DNA of 64,000 nt from Deltaproteobacteria bacterium. GTDB lineage: Bacteria; Desulfobacterota; BSN033; UBA1163. The notes under the pieces are model-generated. The model was not told the DNA's origin. It saw only the letters and a list, made by a program, of their open reading frames with translations, and did no database searches. The DNA is taken from NCBI GenBank assembly GCA_020059605.1, contig JAGVBT010000074.1, positions 1-64,000 on the forward strand, in the 5' to 3' direction. Shown here piece after piece: positions 28,225 through 37,241 of the stretch; position 1 is the stretch's first letter, and each line of letters starts with the position of its first letter. Position numbers and translations under genes: made by a program.

Positions 28225-29523
28225 TTGAAAAAACAGACCTTTTGCATCCACGCAATTTTTATCTTCATCTCTCTCTTCCTGTCCATGGGCTTCCCTGCCT
28301 ATTCCCAGGAAAAAGCCCCGATCTATGTCATCGAAGTAGACGGGATCATCAACCCGGCCACGGCCAAATTTATTGTGGAATCGGTTGATAAGGCCACCGA
28401 GCAGGGAGCTCAGTGCATCGTGATCCAGCTGGATACTCCCGGAGGCCTGATGGAATCGATGAGAACCATTGTCAAACGAATCATGACGGCTCCCATACCT
28501 GTCATTGTTTATGTGGGGCCGAGCGGAGGGAGGGCGGCTTCTGCCGGCGTTTTCATCACGATGTCTGCTCACATTGCCGTCATGGCCCCCGGCACCCATA
28601 TCGGGGCGGCTCATCCCGTCTCCCTCGGGGAAGGGAAAGAGAGCAAGACGATGTCCGAAAAGATCGTCAATGATACGGTCTCCTATATCAAGACGATCGC
28701 CAAAACGAGGGGGAGAAATGTTGATTGGGGTGAAAAGGCGGTGGTAAAGAGCGCTTCCATCACGGAAGAAGAAGCGGTAAAGTTAAATGTCGTCGATTTT
28801 ATCAGTCCTGATCTACAGGATCTTCTGTCCAGGATCGACGGAAAGGTAGTCAAGTTCGACGGGGTCACTCGGACCCTGATGACCAAAGGAGTCCAGCCTC
28901 GATCTCTTGAGATGAGCTGGCGTTTCCGGTTTCTTGATATCATTTCCAACCCATCGATTGCCTACATCCTCTTGATGTTAGGGATTTACGGTATCTTCTT
29001 CGAACTCTCCAACCCCGGGGCCATCCTTCCGGGGGTTGTCGGCGGGATCTTCCTGATCCTCGCTTTTTACGCCCTGCAGATGCTTCCGATCAATTTTGCG
29101 GGTTTGGCGCTGATCCTCTTTGCCATCATCCTTTTCATTGCGGAGATCAAGGTTGTGAGCCACGGATTGCTATCCGTCGGAGGTGTCATCTCGCTCTTTT
29201 TGGGCTCTTTGATGCTCATTGACAGCCCGGTGGAGTATATGAGAATATCCTTAAGCGTCATCATCCCTGCCGTAGTCGTCAGCGCGGCCTTCTTCATATT
29301 CGCGGTGACCAAGGCCATCGGAGCTCGACTGACCAAACCGACCACCGGCATCGAGGGACTCACCGGGGAAATCGGAACGGTTGTAGCAGGACTCAACCTG
29401 GAAGGAAAGGTGGCCGTCCACGGGGAATACTGGAATGCCGAATCGGATCAGCCTATCGACGTAGGGGAAAAGGTCCGGGTGATCGGCGTAAACAATCTGA
29501 TCTTGAAAGTCAAAAAAATTTAA
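28225..29523 (+). CDS. NfeD-type membrane serine protease
   Basis: Long-form NfeD (432 residues) with a signal peptide (residues 1-27), a ClpP-class serine protease domain in the periplasm (about 30-210), four or five transmembrane helices (about 240-375) and a C-terminal OB-fold NfeD domain. Catalytic candidates are the Ser in GGRAASAGVF and a Lys in the SYIKTIAKTRGRN helix, forming a Ser-Lys dyad as in the Pyrococcus homologue. It starts at a TTG with AAAGGAG 7 bases upstream. The slipin gene follows at 15 bp; NfeD and slipin/stomatin form a conserved pair, and the protease is known to cleave the stomatin C-terminus. Confidence 0.93.
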   Translation: MKKQTFCIHAIFIFISLFLSMGFPAYSQEKAPIYVIEVDGIINPATAKFIVESVDKATEQGAQCIVIQLDTPGGLMESMRTIVKRIMTAPIPVIVYVGPSGGRAASAGVFITMSAHIAVMAPGTHIGAAHPVSLGEGKESKTMSEKIVNDTVSYIKTIAKTRGRNVDWGEKAVVKSASITEEEAVKLNVVDFISPDLQDLLSRIDGKVVKFDGVTRTLMTKGVQPRSLEMSWRFRFLDIISNPSIAYILLMLGIYGIFFELSNPGAILPGVVGGIFLILAFYALQMLPINFAGLALILFAIILFIAEIKVVSHGLLSVGGVISLFLGSLMLIDSPVEYMRISLSVIIPAVVVSAAFFIFAVTKAIGARLTKPTTGIEGLTGEIGTVVAGLNLEGKVAVHGEYWNAESDQPIDVGEKVRVIGVNNLILKVKKI

Positions 29524-29538
29524 GGAGGAGGGAACCAC

Positions 29539-30294
29539 ATGGGCGTACCAGGACTACCGTCGGGATTGTTTTTTCTCATCGTCTTTCTATTCATTTTAGC
29601 CGCTTCTGCGATCAAGATTCTCAGGGAGTATGAAAGGGGCGTTGTTTTCCGTCTGGGAAGGCTGATCGGCGCAAAGGGGCCGGGTTTGATCATTATCATC
29701 CCCGGGATTGATAAGTTGATCAAAGTGAGCCTCCGGACCATCGCCCTCGACATTCCCCCCCAGGATGTCATCACCAAGGACAACGTATCCATCAAGGTGA
29801 ATGCCGTGGTCTATTTCCGGGTGATCGACCCGAATAAAGCGTTGACTGAGATCGAAAACTATCATTATGCCACCTCCCAACTTGCCCAGACCACTCTAAG
29901 AAGTGTTGTCGGTCAGTCCGACCTGGATGATTTACTCTCCCGTCGGGATAAGATCAATATTCAACTTCAGGAGATCCTGGACAAACATACGGATCCCTGG
30001 GGCATCAAGGTATCGCTGGTGGAGACCAAGGGTGTGGATCTACCCGTAGAAATGCAGAGGGCCATTGCAAAACAGGCCGAAGCAGAAAGAGAGAGGAGGT
30101 CTAAGATCATCCATGCGGAGGGTGAGGCACAGGCTGCAGAAAAACTAGCCCAGGCCGGCGAGGTGGTCAGTAGAAATCCGGCTACGATCCAATTGAGGTT
30201 TCTTCAGACCTTAACCGAGGTGGCCACAGAGAAGAATTCAACCATTATCTTTCCTGTGCCCATCGACCTGCTCACACCCTTCTTAAAGAAGTAG
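29539..30294 (+). CDS. slipin (SPFH/stomatin-family membrane protein)
   Basis: Stomatin-like protein of 251 residues. An N-terminal membrane hairpin (about 6-28) is followed by the SPFH/band 7 domain with [30 protein letters not shown] and [20 protein letters not shown]. The C-terminal coiled coil is Ala/Glu-rich ([20 protein letters not shown]). It likely forms oligomeric membrane microdomains with NfeD. A strong AAGGAGG ribosome site is present. The C-terminus is a usual site for cleavage by the partner protease. Confidence 0.95.
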   Translation: MGVPGLPSGLFFLIVFLFILAASAIKILREYERGVVFRLGRLIGAKGPGLIIIIPGIDKLIKVSLRTIALDIPPQDVITKDNVSIKVNAVVYFRVIDPNKALTEIENYHYATSQLAQTTLRSVVGQSDLDDLLSRRDKINIQLQEILDKHTDPWGIKVSLVETKGVDLPVEMQRAIAKQAEAERERRSKIIHAEGEAQAAEKLAQAGEVVSRNPATIQLRFLQTLTEVATEKNSTIIFPVPIDLLTPFLKK

Positions 30295-30316
30295 TAACTC
30301 GGGGTATGGTTGGTTT

Positions 30317-30354
30317 GAGGGGTAGGAGCGATTCATGAATCGCCCCTACCCCTC
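30317..30354. repeat. palindrome with GCGATTCATGAATCGC core
   Basis: Eighteen-base-pair arms plus a palindromic core centred at 30335/30336, with one mismatch (30327/30344). This hairpin type recurs in many bacterial genomes. It overlaps the 3' end of the convergent trmJ gene and supplies its stop codon, and it also lies right after slipin, so it may act as a two-way terminator or mRNA end. Confidence 0.8.
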
Positions 30355-31100
30355 CTCAATACCCAATCGACCCTGCTCCATATGCCCTGGAGAATTTGGA
30401 CATCCCTTTCCTCCATCTGGGTCCTTCCAAAGAACCGTCTGAGCGTCCTCATGATCCTTTTCGGGTTATCGGACTCCAGAAATCCGATATCCTGTAACGT
30501 TTTTTCCATATGCTCAAACATTTTTTCAATCTGTTCGGAAGAAGCTAACCCGACAGGAAGTGCCAAAGCCATCGTTGGAGATCGAAAGAGTTCGTAACAG
30601 ATCAACATCACTGCCTGGGCCAGATTGAGGGATGGGAAAGACATTGAAGTGGGAACTCGGACATAATGGTGGCACAGGAAGAGCTCCTCGTTGGTCAGCC
30701 CCTCTTTTTCCGAACCGAAAATCAGTCCGATGAGATTCTCTTTCGAAATGGGAATCAGTTTCTGAACCAACTCTTCCGGGGTCAGGAGCGGCATTCTCTC
30801 TTTTCCCTGCCGGGAGGTTGTTCCCACCACGCATCCCATCCCGGAGACAGCCTCATGGAGATCGGGAAATTCCTCCGCCCTTTCCAGGATATCTTCCGCC
30901 CCCGAAGCCAACTTATAGGCGTTCATATGAAGAGGAGAACAGCCGTCGACTACGATCAGTCGATGGATCCCCATATTCTTCATCGCCCTTGCCGCCGATC
31001 CGATATTTTCAGGAAATCGGGGCCTCACCAGGATGATTGAGATCGCATCGAGAATGATCTTGGCTTGCATATCTCTCACAATATTTTCTTGACTATCCAT
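30333..31100 (-). CDS. trmJ: tRNA 2'-O-methyltransferase TrmJ
   Basis: SPOUT-fold (SpoU/TrmH) RNA methyltransferase resembling TrmJ, which methylates the ribose at tRNA position 32. The signature motifs are LVRPRFPENIGSAARAMKNMG, split in motif 1 near residue 22, GLIFGSEKEGLTNEEL, and VPTSMSFPSLNLAQAVMLI, the AdoMet knot. The frame is open to 31256, but the ATG at 31100 gives a normal N-terminus (255 residues); an ATG at 31070 is also possible. No strong ribosome site is present at either. The last residues (RRGRGDS) are encoded by an intergenic palindromic repeat. It is divergent from the aminotransferase gene. Confidence 0.88.
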   Translation of the reverse strand: MDSQENIVRDMQAKIILDAISIILVRPRFPENIGSAARAMKNMGIHRLIVVDGCSPLHMNAYKLASGAEDILERAEEFPDLHEAVSGMGCVVGTTSRQGKERMPLLTPEELVQKLIPISKENLIGLIFGSEKEGLTNEELFLCHHYVRVPTSMSFPSLNLAQAVMLICYELFRSPTMALALPVGLASSEQIEKMFEHMEKTLQDIGFLESDNPKRIMRTLRRFFGRTQMEERDVQILQGIWSRVDWVLRRGRGDS

Positions 31101-31152
31101 GTTTTTTATCTTATTTTCAAGTCCGTATTTTTCCCGAAAGATCGGAGTCGCC

Positions 31153-32319
31153 ATGAAGATGAAAGTCCCTTTTTTCGACCTGAAACCACAATCCTTCGCT
31201 CTGAGAAAAGAAATCCAATCAGCCATCGATGAAGTCTTTGAAACCCAGCAATTCATCCTGGGATCCCAGGTCGATGCCCTTCAAAAGAGAGTCGCTCAAT
31301 ACTGCCAGGCCGTTTATGCCATCGGGGTAGCCTCGGGATCGGACGCCCTCCTCCTCTCCTTGATGGCGTTGAACATCGGGCCCGGAGATGAGGTCATTCT
31401 TCCCTCTTTCACCTTCTTTGCCACAGCGGGTTCGGTCTCCCACATCGGAGCCATTCCGGTTTTTGTGGATATTGATCCCGAAACCTATAACATCGATCCT
31501 TTAAAAATTGAACAAAAGATCACGACAAGGACAAAAGCCATCCTGCCTGTCCATCTCTTCGGACAGTGCGCGGATATGGACCCCATCCTGCGGATCGCTG
31601 AATCCAGAGGGCTTCATGTGATCGAGGATGCGGCCCAAGCGCTGGGCTCGGAATATAACCCGCCCTCCGGTCCAAAAGGACGGAGGGCAGGGCAGATGGG
31701 TGATTTAGGATGCTTTTCCTTCTATCCCACAAAGAATTTGGGCGCCTTCGGAGATGCCGGCATGGTGGTCGCGAATGATCCTCATCTGGCAGAAAAGGTT
31801 CGACTCCTGAGGGTCCATGGAAGCCAGCCCAAATATTATCACAGGTGGGTCGGGGTCAACAGCCGCCTCGATACGCTCCAGGCGGCCATCCTCCTGGTCA
31901 AATTCAAATACCTTGACGATTGGACGGAGGCAAGGCAAAACCATGCTAAAAAATACAAAGAGCTCTTTCGGGATATTTTGACACGGGTCGAGGGAATAAA
32001 ACTTCCGGGGGTCCTGCACGAAAATCGTCACATTTTCAATCAATATGTCATCCGGGTTCCCAAGAGGGATCAACTCCGTAAGTTCCTTGCTGACGAAGGA
32101 ATCGGAACGGACATCTATTATCCCCTTCCCCTTCACTTGCAGGAATGCTTCTCTTCCCTAAAATACCGGCGGGGAGACCTTCCCGCCTCCGAGAAAGCCT
32201 CCGAGGAGACCCTTGCATTGCCCATCTACCCTGAGTTGCAAGAAGATCAGCAGGAGATGGTCGTGGACCGGATAAAGGCCTTTTACCGGAATCCCCCCCC
32301 TATTCCCCCCTTACAGTAA
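31153..32319 (+). CDS. DegT/DnrJ/EryC1-family sugar aminotransferase
   Basis: PLP-dependent aminotransferase of 388 residues that adds an amino group to a nucleotide-linked keto sugar. It shows FFDLKPQ at the N-terminus, SGSDALLLSL, the Asp-containing VIEDAAQALGS, and the PLP Lys in FYPTKNLGAFGDAG. The C-terminal part (FNQYVIRVP, YYPLPLHLQECF) is also typical. The ATG at 31153 has GGAG 5 bases before it; an ATG 6 bases on is an alternative. The last residues (NPPPIPPLQ) are encoded by a C-rich repeat. It lies 22 bp before a nucleotide-sugar dehydrogenase; both likely feed surface polysaccharide synthesis. Confidence 0.93.
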   Translation: MKMKVPFFDLKPQSFALRKEIQSAIDEVFETQQFILGSQVDALQKRVAQYCQAVYAIGVASGSDALLLSLMALNIGPGDEVILPSFTFFATAGSVSHIGAIPVFVDIDPETYNIDPLKIEQKITTRTKAILPVHLFGQCADMDPILRIAESRGLHVIEDAAQALGSEYNPPSGPKGRRAGQMGDLGCFSFYPTKNLGAFGDAGMVVANDPHLAEKVRLLRVHGSQPKYYHRWVGVNSRLDTLQAAILLVKFKYLDDWTEARQNHAKKYKELFRDILTRVEGIKLPGVLHENRHIFNQYVIRVPKRDQLRKFLADEGIGTDIYYPLPLHLQECFSSLKYRRGDLPASEKASEETLALPIYPELQEDQQEMVVDRIKAFYRNPPPIPPLQ

Positions 32320-32337
32320 GGGGGGATAAAAGGGGGG
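32293..32337. repeat. C/G-run palindrome, CCCCCCTTA-TAAGGGGGG
   Basis: Arms CCCCCCTTA (32305-32313) and TAAGGGGGG (32317-32325) flank a 3-base loop, with an outer C8 (32293-32300) and G6 (32332-32337). It spans the end of the aminotransferase gene and the ribosome-site region of the dehydrogenase gene. A simpler relative is at 27175-27195. Confidence 0.75.
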
Positions 32338-32341
32338 TTAA

Positions 32342-33685
32342 ATGAACCGGAAAATGATAAAAACGAATAAGTTAGACAGCCTGATTACGAGGATACTTCG
32401 GAAGGAAGTCTTGGTGGGTGTGATCGGCCTTGGGTATGTCGGCCTCCCTCTTGTCCTGAGGTTTTGCGAAGAAGGGTTCAGGGTTTTAGGGTTTGATGTC
32501 GATCCCAAGAAGGTTGCCACCCTGAGAAAAGGCAAAAGTTATTTAAAATCCATAATCCCTGCTTCCATTTCTCAATGGGTGAAGAACCATTCCCTGGAGG
32601 TCACAGATGACTTCACCAGGCTGATCGAACCGGATGCCATCCTCATCTGTGTTCCCACCCCCTTAACCGAAAAAAAAGAGCCCGACCTGCAATATATCGA
32701 AAAGACAACCCGCTCCATTCAACCGTGCCTGAGGAAAGGCCAACTGATCATTCTCGAAAGCACCACCTACCCCGGCACAACGGAAGAATTGATCCTGCCC
32801 CGGCTGGAATCGACGGGCTTGAAGGTCGGTAAGGACTTCTTCCTCGGCTATTCCCCGGAGAGGGAGGATCCCGGAAATAGGCAATTTACCACATCGGGGA
32901 TCCCAAAAGTGGTCTCCGGCGTCACCCCATCGTGCCGGAAGGCAACTGCCGCACTCTACGGCCAGGCCATCAAAAAAGTCGTTACTGTCTCCTCGCCCAG
33001 GGTGGCCGAATTGACCAAACTTCTTGAAAATATCTACCGGAGCGTCAACATCGCCCTGGTCAACGAACTGAAGATGCTTGCGGACCGGATGGGAATCGAC
33101 ATCTGGGAGGTGATTGAAGCGGCAAGCACAAAACCTTTCGGGTTTACCCCCTTCTATCCGGGGCCTGGGATGGGGGGACACTGTATTCCGATTGATCCCT
33201 ATTACCTTTCTTGGAAAGCCCAGGAGTATGACTTCACAACAAGGTTTATCTTCCTGGCGGGAGAGATCAATGTTCACGTTCCTTATTATGTCGTTTCAAA
33301 GATTCAGGACACCCTCAATGGAAGGGGCAAAAGCCTGAAAGGGGCAAGGGTCCTGATCCTTGGGGTGGCCTATAAGAAAGATGTGGACGATGCCCGGGAA
33401 TCCCCTGCCCTCGCCATCATGGACCTTCTCCGGAAAAAGGGAGCCGTCCTTCACTACCACGATCCTTTTATTCCCATTCTCCCTCTTTTCCGGAAATACC
33501 ATTTTAAGCTTAAATCCTCTCCCCTCACGAGGCAACTGCTTCGCCGGATCGATGCCGTCGTGGTTGTCACAGACCATAGCCGGATAGACTATGAATGGGT
33601 CGTTGCCAATTCGCCTCTCGTCATCGACACCCGCAATGTGACAAAAAATCTAAAAAAATGGAAGCATAAGATTGTTAAGGCGTAA
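32342..33685 (+). CDS. nucleotide-sugar 6-dehydrogenase (WbpA/UDP-HexNAc type)
   Basis: NAD-dependent UDP-sugar dehydrogenase of 447 residues, which oxidises C6 to a carboxylate (UDP-GlcNAc or UDP-ManNAc dehydrogenases are closest by motif). The Rossmann motif is VGVIGLGYVGLPLVLRF near 25; VPTPLTEKKEPDLQYI and ESTTYPGTTEE follow. The catalytic Cys is in GMGGHCIPIDPYYL, and the C-terminal domain starts VLILGVAYKKDVDDARESP. The only ribosome site is a G6 tract from the repeat upstream (AGGGGGG). It overlaps the convergent glycosylase gene by 11 bp. Glycosyltransferases are not in this window. Confidence 0.92.
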   Translation: MNRKMIKTNKLDSLITRILRKEVLVGVIGLGYVGLPLVLRFCEEGFRVLGFDVDPKKVATLRKGKSYLKSIIPASISQWVKNHSLEVTDDFTRLIEPDAILICVPTPLTEKKEPDLQYIEKTTRSIQPCLRKGQLIILESTTYPGTTEELILPRLESTGLKVGKDFFLGYSPEREDPGNRQFTTSGIPKVVSGVTPSCRKATAALYGQAIKKVVTVSSPRVAELTKLLENIYRSVNIALVNELKMLADRMGIDIWEVIEAASTKPFGFTPFYPGPGMGGHCIPIDPYYLSWKAQEYDFTTRFIFLAGEINVHVPYYVVSKIQDTLNGRGKSLKGARVLILGVAYKKDVDDARESPALAIMDLLRKKGAVLHYHDPFIPILPLFRKYHFKLKSSPLTRQLLRRIDAVVVVTDHSRIDYEWVVANSPLVIDTRNVTKNLKKWKHKIVKA

Positions 33686-34496
33686 ATCGTTGGTTTCGCC
33701 AGAAGTGGTAAAGGTAGAGCTGGGCGTAGCCTGCATAACGGCTGAAATGACCCCGGACAAATTCCTCCATCCTCTTTTCTCCAACTTTCTCCCCGTTAAA
33801 ATAAGCCTTCCGTAATCCCCTTTTCATCCAGGTGTCGATGGGAAAGGCCTCAAGAAAATCCAGGGAGTAAAGGAGCACGCAATCCGCCACCTTCTTTCCC
33901 ACGCCGGAAAGTTTCATTAACTCCTTTCTTGCCTCCTCGTAGTCCAATGCTTTAAGGGAAAGCAGTTGAGGACGATCCATGCACCGGCTCACGTTCACCA
34001 GATATCCTGTTCTGAACCCAGCTTTAACCGGTTCCAATTGCAGATCGTTCTCGATGGCACGGGGTTCAGGAAAAGCATACCCTACAAAATGGCCGGAAAA
34101 AATCTTCTCCCCCGATGCTTTGCAAAGGGATTCGATCATGGCCCGGATCTGGGGGATCGCCTTGGCGGAGGAGCATAAGAAGGAGAGCAAACACTCCCAG
34201 GGATCTTGCCGGATCAACCTTAAACCCCGGTATTTCCGGATCGCGCAACGAATCACGGAATCCCGGTCGATCTCTTTTAGAATCCGATCAAGATCCTCAT
34301 CCAGCCTGAAAAAATGACGGATATAAGAATCCTCTACCCCGTCATAAAAGAGGGAGTCTCCCTTCTGGTAAATCGAAAAGATCCGTCCGGCGTTGTGAAC
34401 CAGGTAAGTATCCAGCGCCCTGGTAAATCGAAAGAATTGCCCGCATTCCAGGGAATCCCTAAGAGAAAAGGAGTCAATCCGCATCCGGGAGGTCAT
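33675..34496 (-). CDS. ogg: 8-oxoguanine DNA glycosylase, OGG type
   Basis: HhH-GPD DNA glycosylase of 273 residues that removes oxidised guanine and can cut the strand. The OGG N-terminal beta domain is visible (FSLRDSLECGQFFRF). The helix-hairpin-helix LSGVGKKVADCVLL contains the catalytic Lys, and the following PIDTWMKR contains the catalytic Asp. There is no Fe-S cluster Cys set at the C-terminus, which separates it from Nth/MutY. Its ATG overlaps the M16 peptidase stop (ATGA), so translation is coupled; an ATG 12 bases later is possible. Confidence 0.9.
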   Translation of the reverse strand: MTSRMRIDSFSLRDSLECGQFFRFTRALDTYLVHNAGRIFSIYQKGDSLFYDGVEDSYIRHFFRLDEDLDRILKEIDRDSVIRCAIRKYRGLRLIRQDPWECLLSFLCSSAKAIPQIRAMIESLCKASGEKIFSGHFVGYAFPEPRAIENDLQLEPVKAGFRTGYLVNVSRCMDRPQLLSLKALDYEEARKELMKLSGVGKKVADCVLLYSLDFLEAFPIDTWMKRGLRKAYFNGEKVGEKRMEEFVRGHFSRYAGYAQLYLYHFWRNQRFTP

Positions 34497-37138
34497 TCTT
34501 TCTTCGCTTCCGGAGGTCGGACAATGGCCAGGGTATAGGCATCCAATGTGAAATACTTCTTTGCCACCCGATGGACCTCCTCCTTCGACACCTTCCGGAT
34601 TTCATCGGCATATCTCCCGTAATGGTCATATCCCAGGCCATAGAGTTCATCCGCAGAGATCTGGCCGGCTTGGGCTCCATTGGTCTGAAGTCCGATTTCG
34701 AAATTGCCGATGAGATATTTCTTCGCCCTCTCCACCTCTTCGCCAGACAACCCTTCTTCTTTGACTTTCTTCAGTTCCCGGAGAACGCCGGCAATGGCCT
34801 GAGCGAGTTTGTCGGGATGGGTTCCCATGTATACGCAGATGTATCCCGGGTCCAGGTTCGTATTGTTGATGAAGGCAAGGGCATAGGCCAGACTTTCCTT
34901 ATCCCTTAATTCGTAAAATAATCTTCCCCCCATCCCCGAGAGGGCGGCATCCAGAACCTCGAGGGCGTATCGATCCTGGTGTTGAAGGGTGGTTCCCAAA
35001 AATCCAAGGACAAAATGGGCTTGTTCCTTCTCTTTGTAAACTTCCTGTTTTCTTATCCCGGTCAAGGGAGGTTCCCCCGGAATTTCAGGGGAAGAAAATG
35101 GTTTCGGCTCCATTGTCCCGAACTCCCTCTGAACCGCAAGGGCGACCTGGTTTGCATCCACATCTCCCACCACCGTGAAGATCATATTCTGAGGCACGGC
35201 GATCTTCCTGTAATATTCTTTCATCTCCTTCTGCGTGATCGCCCGGAGGGAATCGAGGGTTCCGATGCTATCCATCCGGTAGGGATGTTTTTCATAAAGA
35301 ACCCTCCTGAAAAGTCGAAAAGCCGTTCGCGCGGGATCATCTTCCTGCCTCCGGATGGCTGCCAGGATGGGGCCTCTTCTCCTCTCCATCTCGTCCGGGT
35401 CAAAAGAAGGAGACAGGATGACTTCGGAAAGGAGGGAAAGGGCCTCGTCAAAATGTTGGCTTAGGAAGGTGAAGGTCAAACCAAAACTGTTGAAACCTGA
35501 AAATCCGTCGAGCGCGCCCGCCATCCGTTCCACTTTTTTGGCCAATTCAACCGCGCCCTGTTTTTCCGTTCCTTTGGTAATCATCACCGCCATAAACTGG
35601 TTGATTCCATTCAGGGCCTCCTCCTCATATCGCACTCCCCCAAGAAAAGAGACCTGCAGGGAGGCAATCGGGAGGCCTCTATTCTCTTTGACGATGAGGC
35701 GGATTCCATTGCCGAGGACCTTCCTGAAAACCGGGGAATGGACTTGTTTCTCTGCGGAGACTACCGGTAAGCCCGCTTTTTGAACAAGCGTTCCGAACGG
35801 AACTCTACTTAAGATCTCCGCCTTCCCTGCCGGCCCCAGAACGCTGAAACTCCAACGGGAGGGAAGAAGATGCTTTTCCCCAATCCTCTGGATATCTTCG
35901 CTTTGAAGCAGGGCGACTCTCTGCAAATATTTCCTTCCGAAATCGATGTCTCCCGTGGCAACCTCGTAATAACCGATATTTCTTGCCTGTCCCTGGACGG
36001 TCTGCCGGTTATAGATAAAATCGCTCTCAATGTTCACCCTGACCCGGTAGAGTTCTTCCGCCGTTACTCCTTCCCCCACAAGCCGGTGAATTTCCCTCAA
36101 AATCTCCGTGACGGCTTTTTCAAGGTTCTCCGAGGGCAGGGTCGCATCGATGATCAGCGCACCCGGATCCTTGGGCGTATAGGCGGAGGCTGAGATCGTA
36201 TGGACCAGCCCTTTCTCTAACTTGACTTTTTGCACCAGGCGGGAGGTCTCTCCTCCTCCTAAAATCTGGGCCAACGTGTCGAGGCCGGGAGTATCCTCGT
36301 GGACATACGAAACGATGGGGATGGCCATCTGGAAGTAAGTCTCCTTGAAATCGCCCAGGGAGATCCGGGAGCGCGGTTCGTTCTGCTCCGGTTCCTTTGC
36401 CCTTTCAGGAAAGCTTCCCTGGTCTCTCTTAAACTCCCGAAACGAGGCTCTCACCTGATTCTCCATTCGTTCAAGGTCCATGTCTCCTGCAGCAACCAAT
36501 ACGATCCGTTCCGGGGTATACCATTTCTTAAAGAAAGAGACCATCCGGTCTCTTGTGACCGCCCTGACGGTTTTCTCATAACCGATAACCGGCCTCCGGT
36601 ATGGGTGACTCTGGAAAACAGTGGCCATGGTCTGCCGGATGAGCTTTCTCGAAGGACTGTCTTCTCCCATTCGAATCTCCTCAAGAACCACTTCTCTTTC
36701 CTTTTCGAGCTCAACCGGGTCAAACGTTGAGTGTTGAACCGCATCGGCCAGGATATCGAGCGCCACGTCGGCGTAACGGCTCGCAATGGTGATATGATAA
36801 ACGGTTTGATCATACGACGTATAGGCATTGATCGATCCGCCCAGGGATTCGACCTCTTTCGCCATCTCCCCCACCTTTCTCTTCCCCGTTCCCTTGAAGA
36901 TCATATGTTCGATGAAATGGCACATTCCCGCTTCCTCGTCCGTTTCATCGGCGCTTCCCACCTTCACCCAGACCTGGAGGGCAACGACCGGTGCATTCCG
37001 GTTTTCTGAAAGGATCACCCTCAGGCCGTTCTCCATCGTGAAGGGATGCAAGCGGTTTCTTGACCAACCCTCCTCGAGCCCAATAAAAAGGTGCAATACC
37101 AGAAAGAACGCCAAGAAAAAGAATCGGAATCGTCTCAT
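34493..37138 (-). CDS. M16 family zinc metallopeptidase (two-domain, secreted)
   Basis: Pitrilysin-like protease of 881 residues with two M16 halves fused. A signal peptide (RFRFFFLAFFLVLHLFIGL) places it in the periplasm. The N-terminal half has the inverted zinc motif HFIEH near residue 78 and the distal Glu in VVLEEIRMGED. The C-terminal half (starting near LGNGIRLIVKENRGLPIAS) lacks HxxEH and is the usual inactive partner. The ATG at 37138 follows GGAGGTGAGG, better than the in-frame GTG at 37147. It overlaps the glycosylase gene by 4 bp. It is preceded by a terminator, so it is separate from iorAB. Confidence 0.94.
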   Translation of the reverse strand: MRRFRFFFLAFFLVLHLFIGLEEGWSRNRLHPFTMENGLRVILSENRNAPVVALQVWVKVGSADETDEEAGMCHFIEHMIFKGTGKRKVGEMAKEVESLGGSINAYTSYDQTVYHITIASRYADVALDILADAVQHSTFDPVELEKEREVVLEEIRMGEDSPSRKLIRQTMATVFQSHPYRRPVIGYEKTVRAVTRDRMVSFFKKWYTPERIVLVAAGDMDLERMENQVRASFREFKRDQGSFPERAKEPEQNEPRSRISLGDFKETYFQMAIPIVSYVHEDTPGLDTLAQILGGGETSRLVQKVKLEKGLVHTISASAYTPKDPGALIIDATLPSENLEKAVTEILREIHRLVGEGVTAEELYRVRVNIESDFIYNRQTVQGQARNIGYYEVATGDIDFGRKYLQRVALLQSEDIQRIGEKHLLPSRWSFSVLGPAGKAEILSRVPFGTLVQKAGLPVVSAEKQVHSPVFRKVLGNGIRLIVKENRGLPIASLQVSFLGGVRYEEEALNGINQFMAVMITKGTEKQGAVELAKKVERMAGALDGFSGFNSFGLTFTFLSQHFDEALSLLSEVILSPSFDPDEMERRRGPILAAIRRQEDDPARTAFRLFRRVLYEKHPYRMDSIGTLDSLRAITQKEMKEYYRKIAVPQNMIFTVVGDVDANQVALAVQREFGTMEPKPFSSPEIPGEPPLTGIRKQEVYKEKEQAHFVLGFLGTTLQHQDRYALEVLDAALSGMGGRLFYELRDKESLAYALAFINNTNLDPGYICVYMGTHPDKLAQAIAGVLRELKKVKEEGLSGEEVERAKKYLIGNFEIGLQTNGAQAGQISADELYGLGYDHYGRYADEIRKVSKEEVHRVAKKYFTLDAYTLAIVRPPEAKKE

Positions 37139-37179
37139 GTGCCTCACCTCCGGCTATGTAAATTATAAATGGTCGGGAT

Positions 37180-37216
37180 AAAAAAACAAAGGGGCGAAGA
37201 GATGGCTCTTCGCCCC
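37180..37216 (-). terminator. rho-independent terminator of iorAB
   Basis: On the minus strand a perfect 11-bp stem, GGGGCGAAGAG with its complement (37191-37201 and 37206-37216), has a 4-base loop and is followed by a T-rich tract (37180-37190). It lies 25 bp after the iorB stop. Confidence 0.9.
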
Positions 37217-37241
37217 ACTGAATCGCAAACGCTCGGTATGA

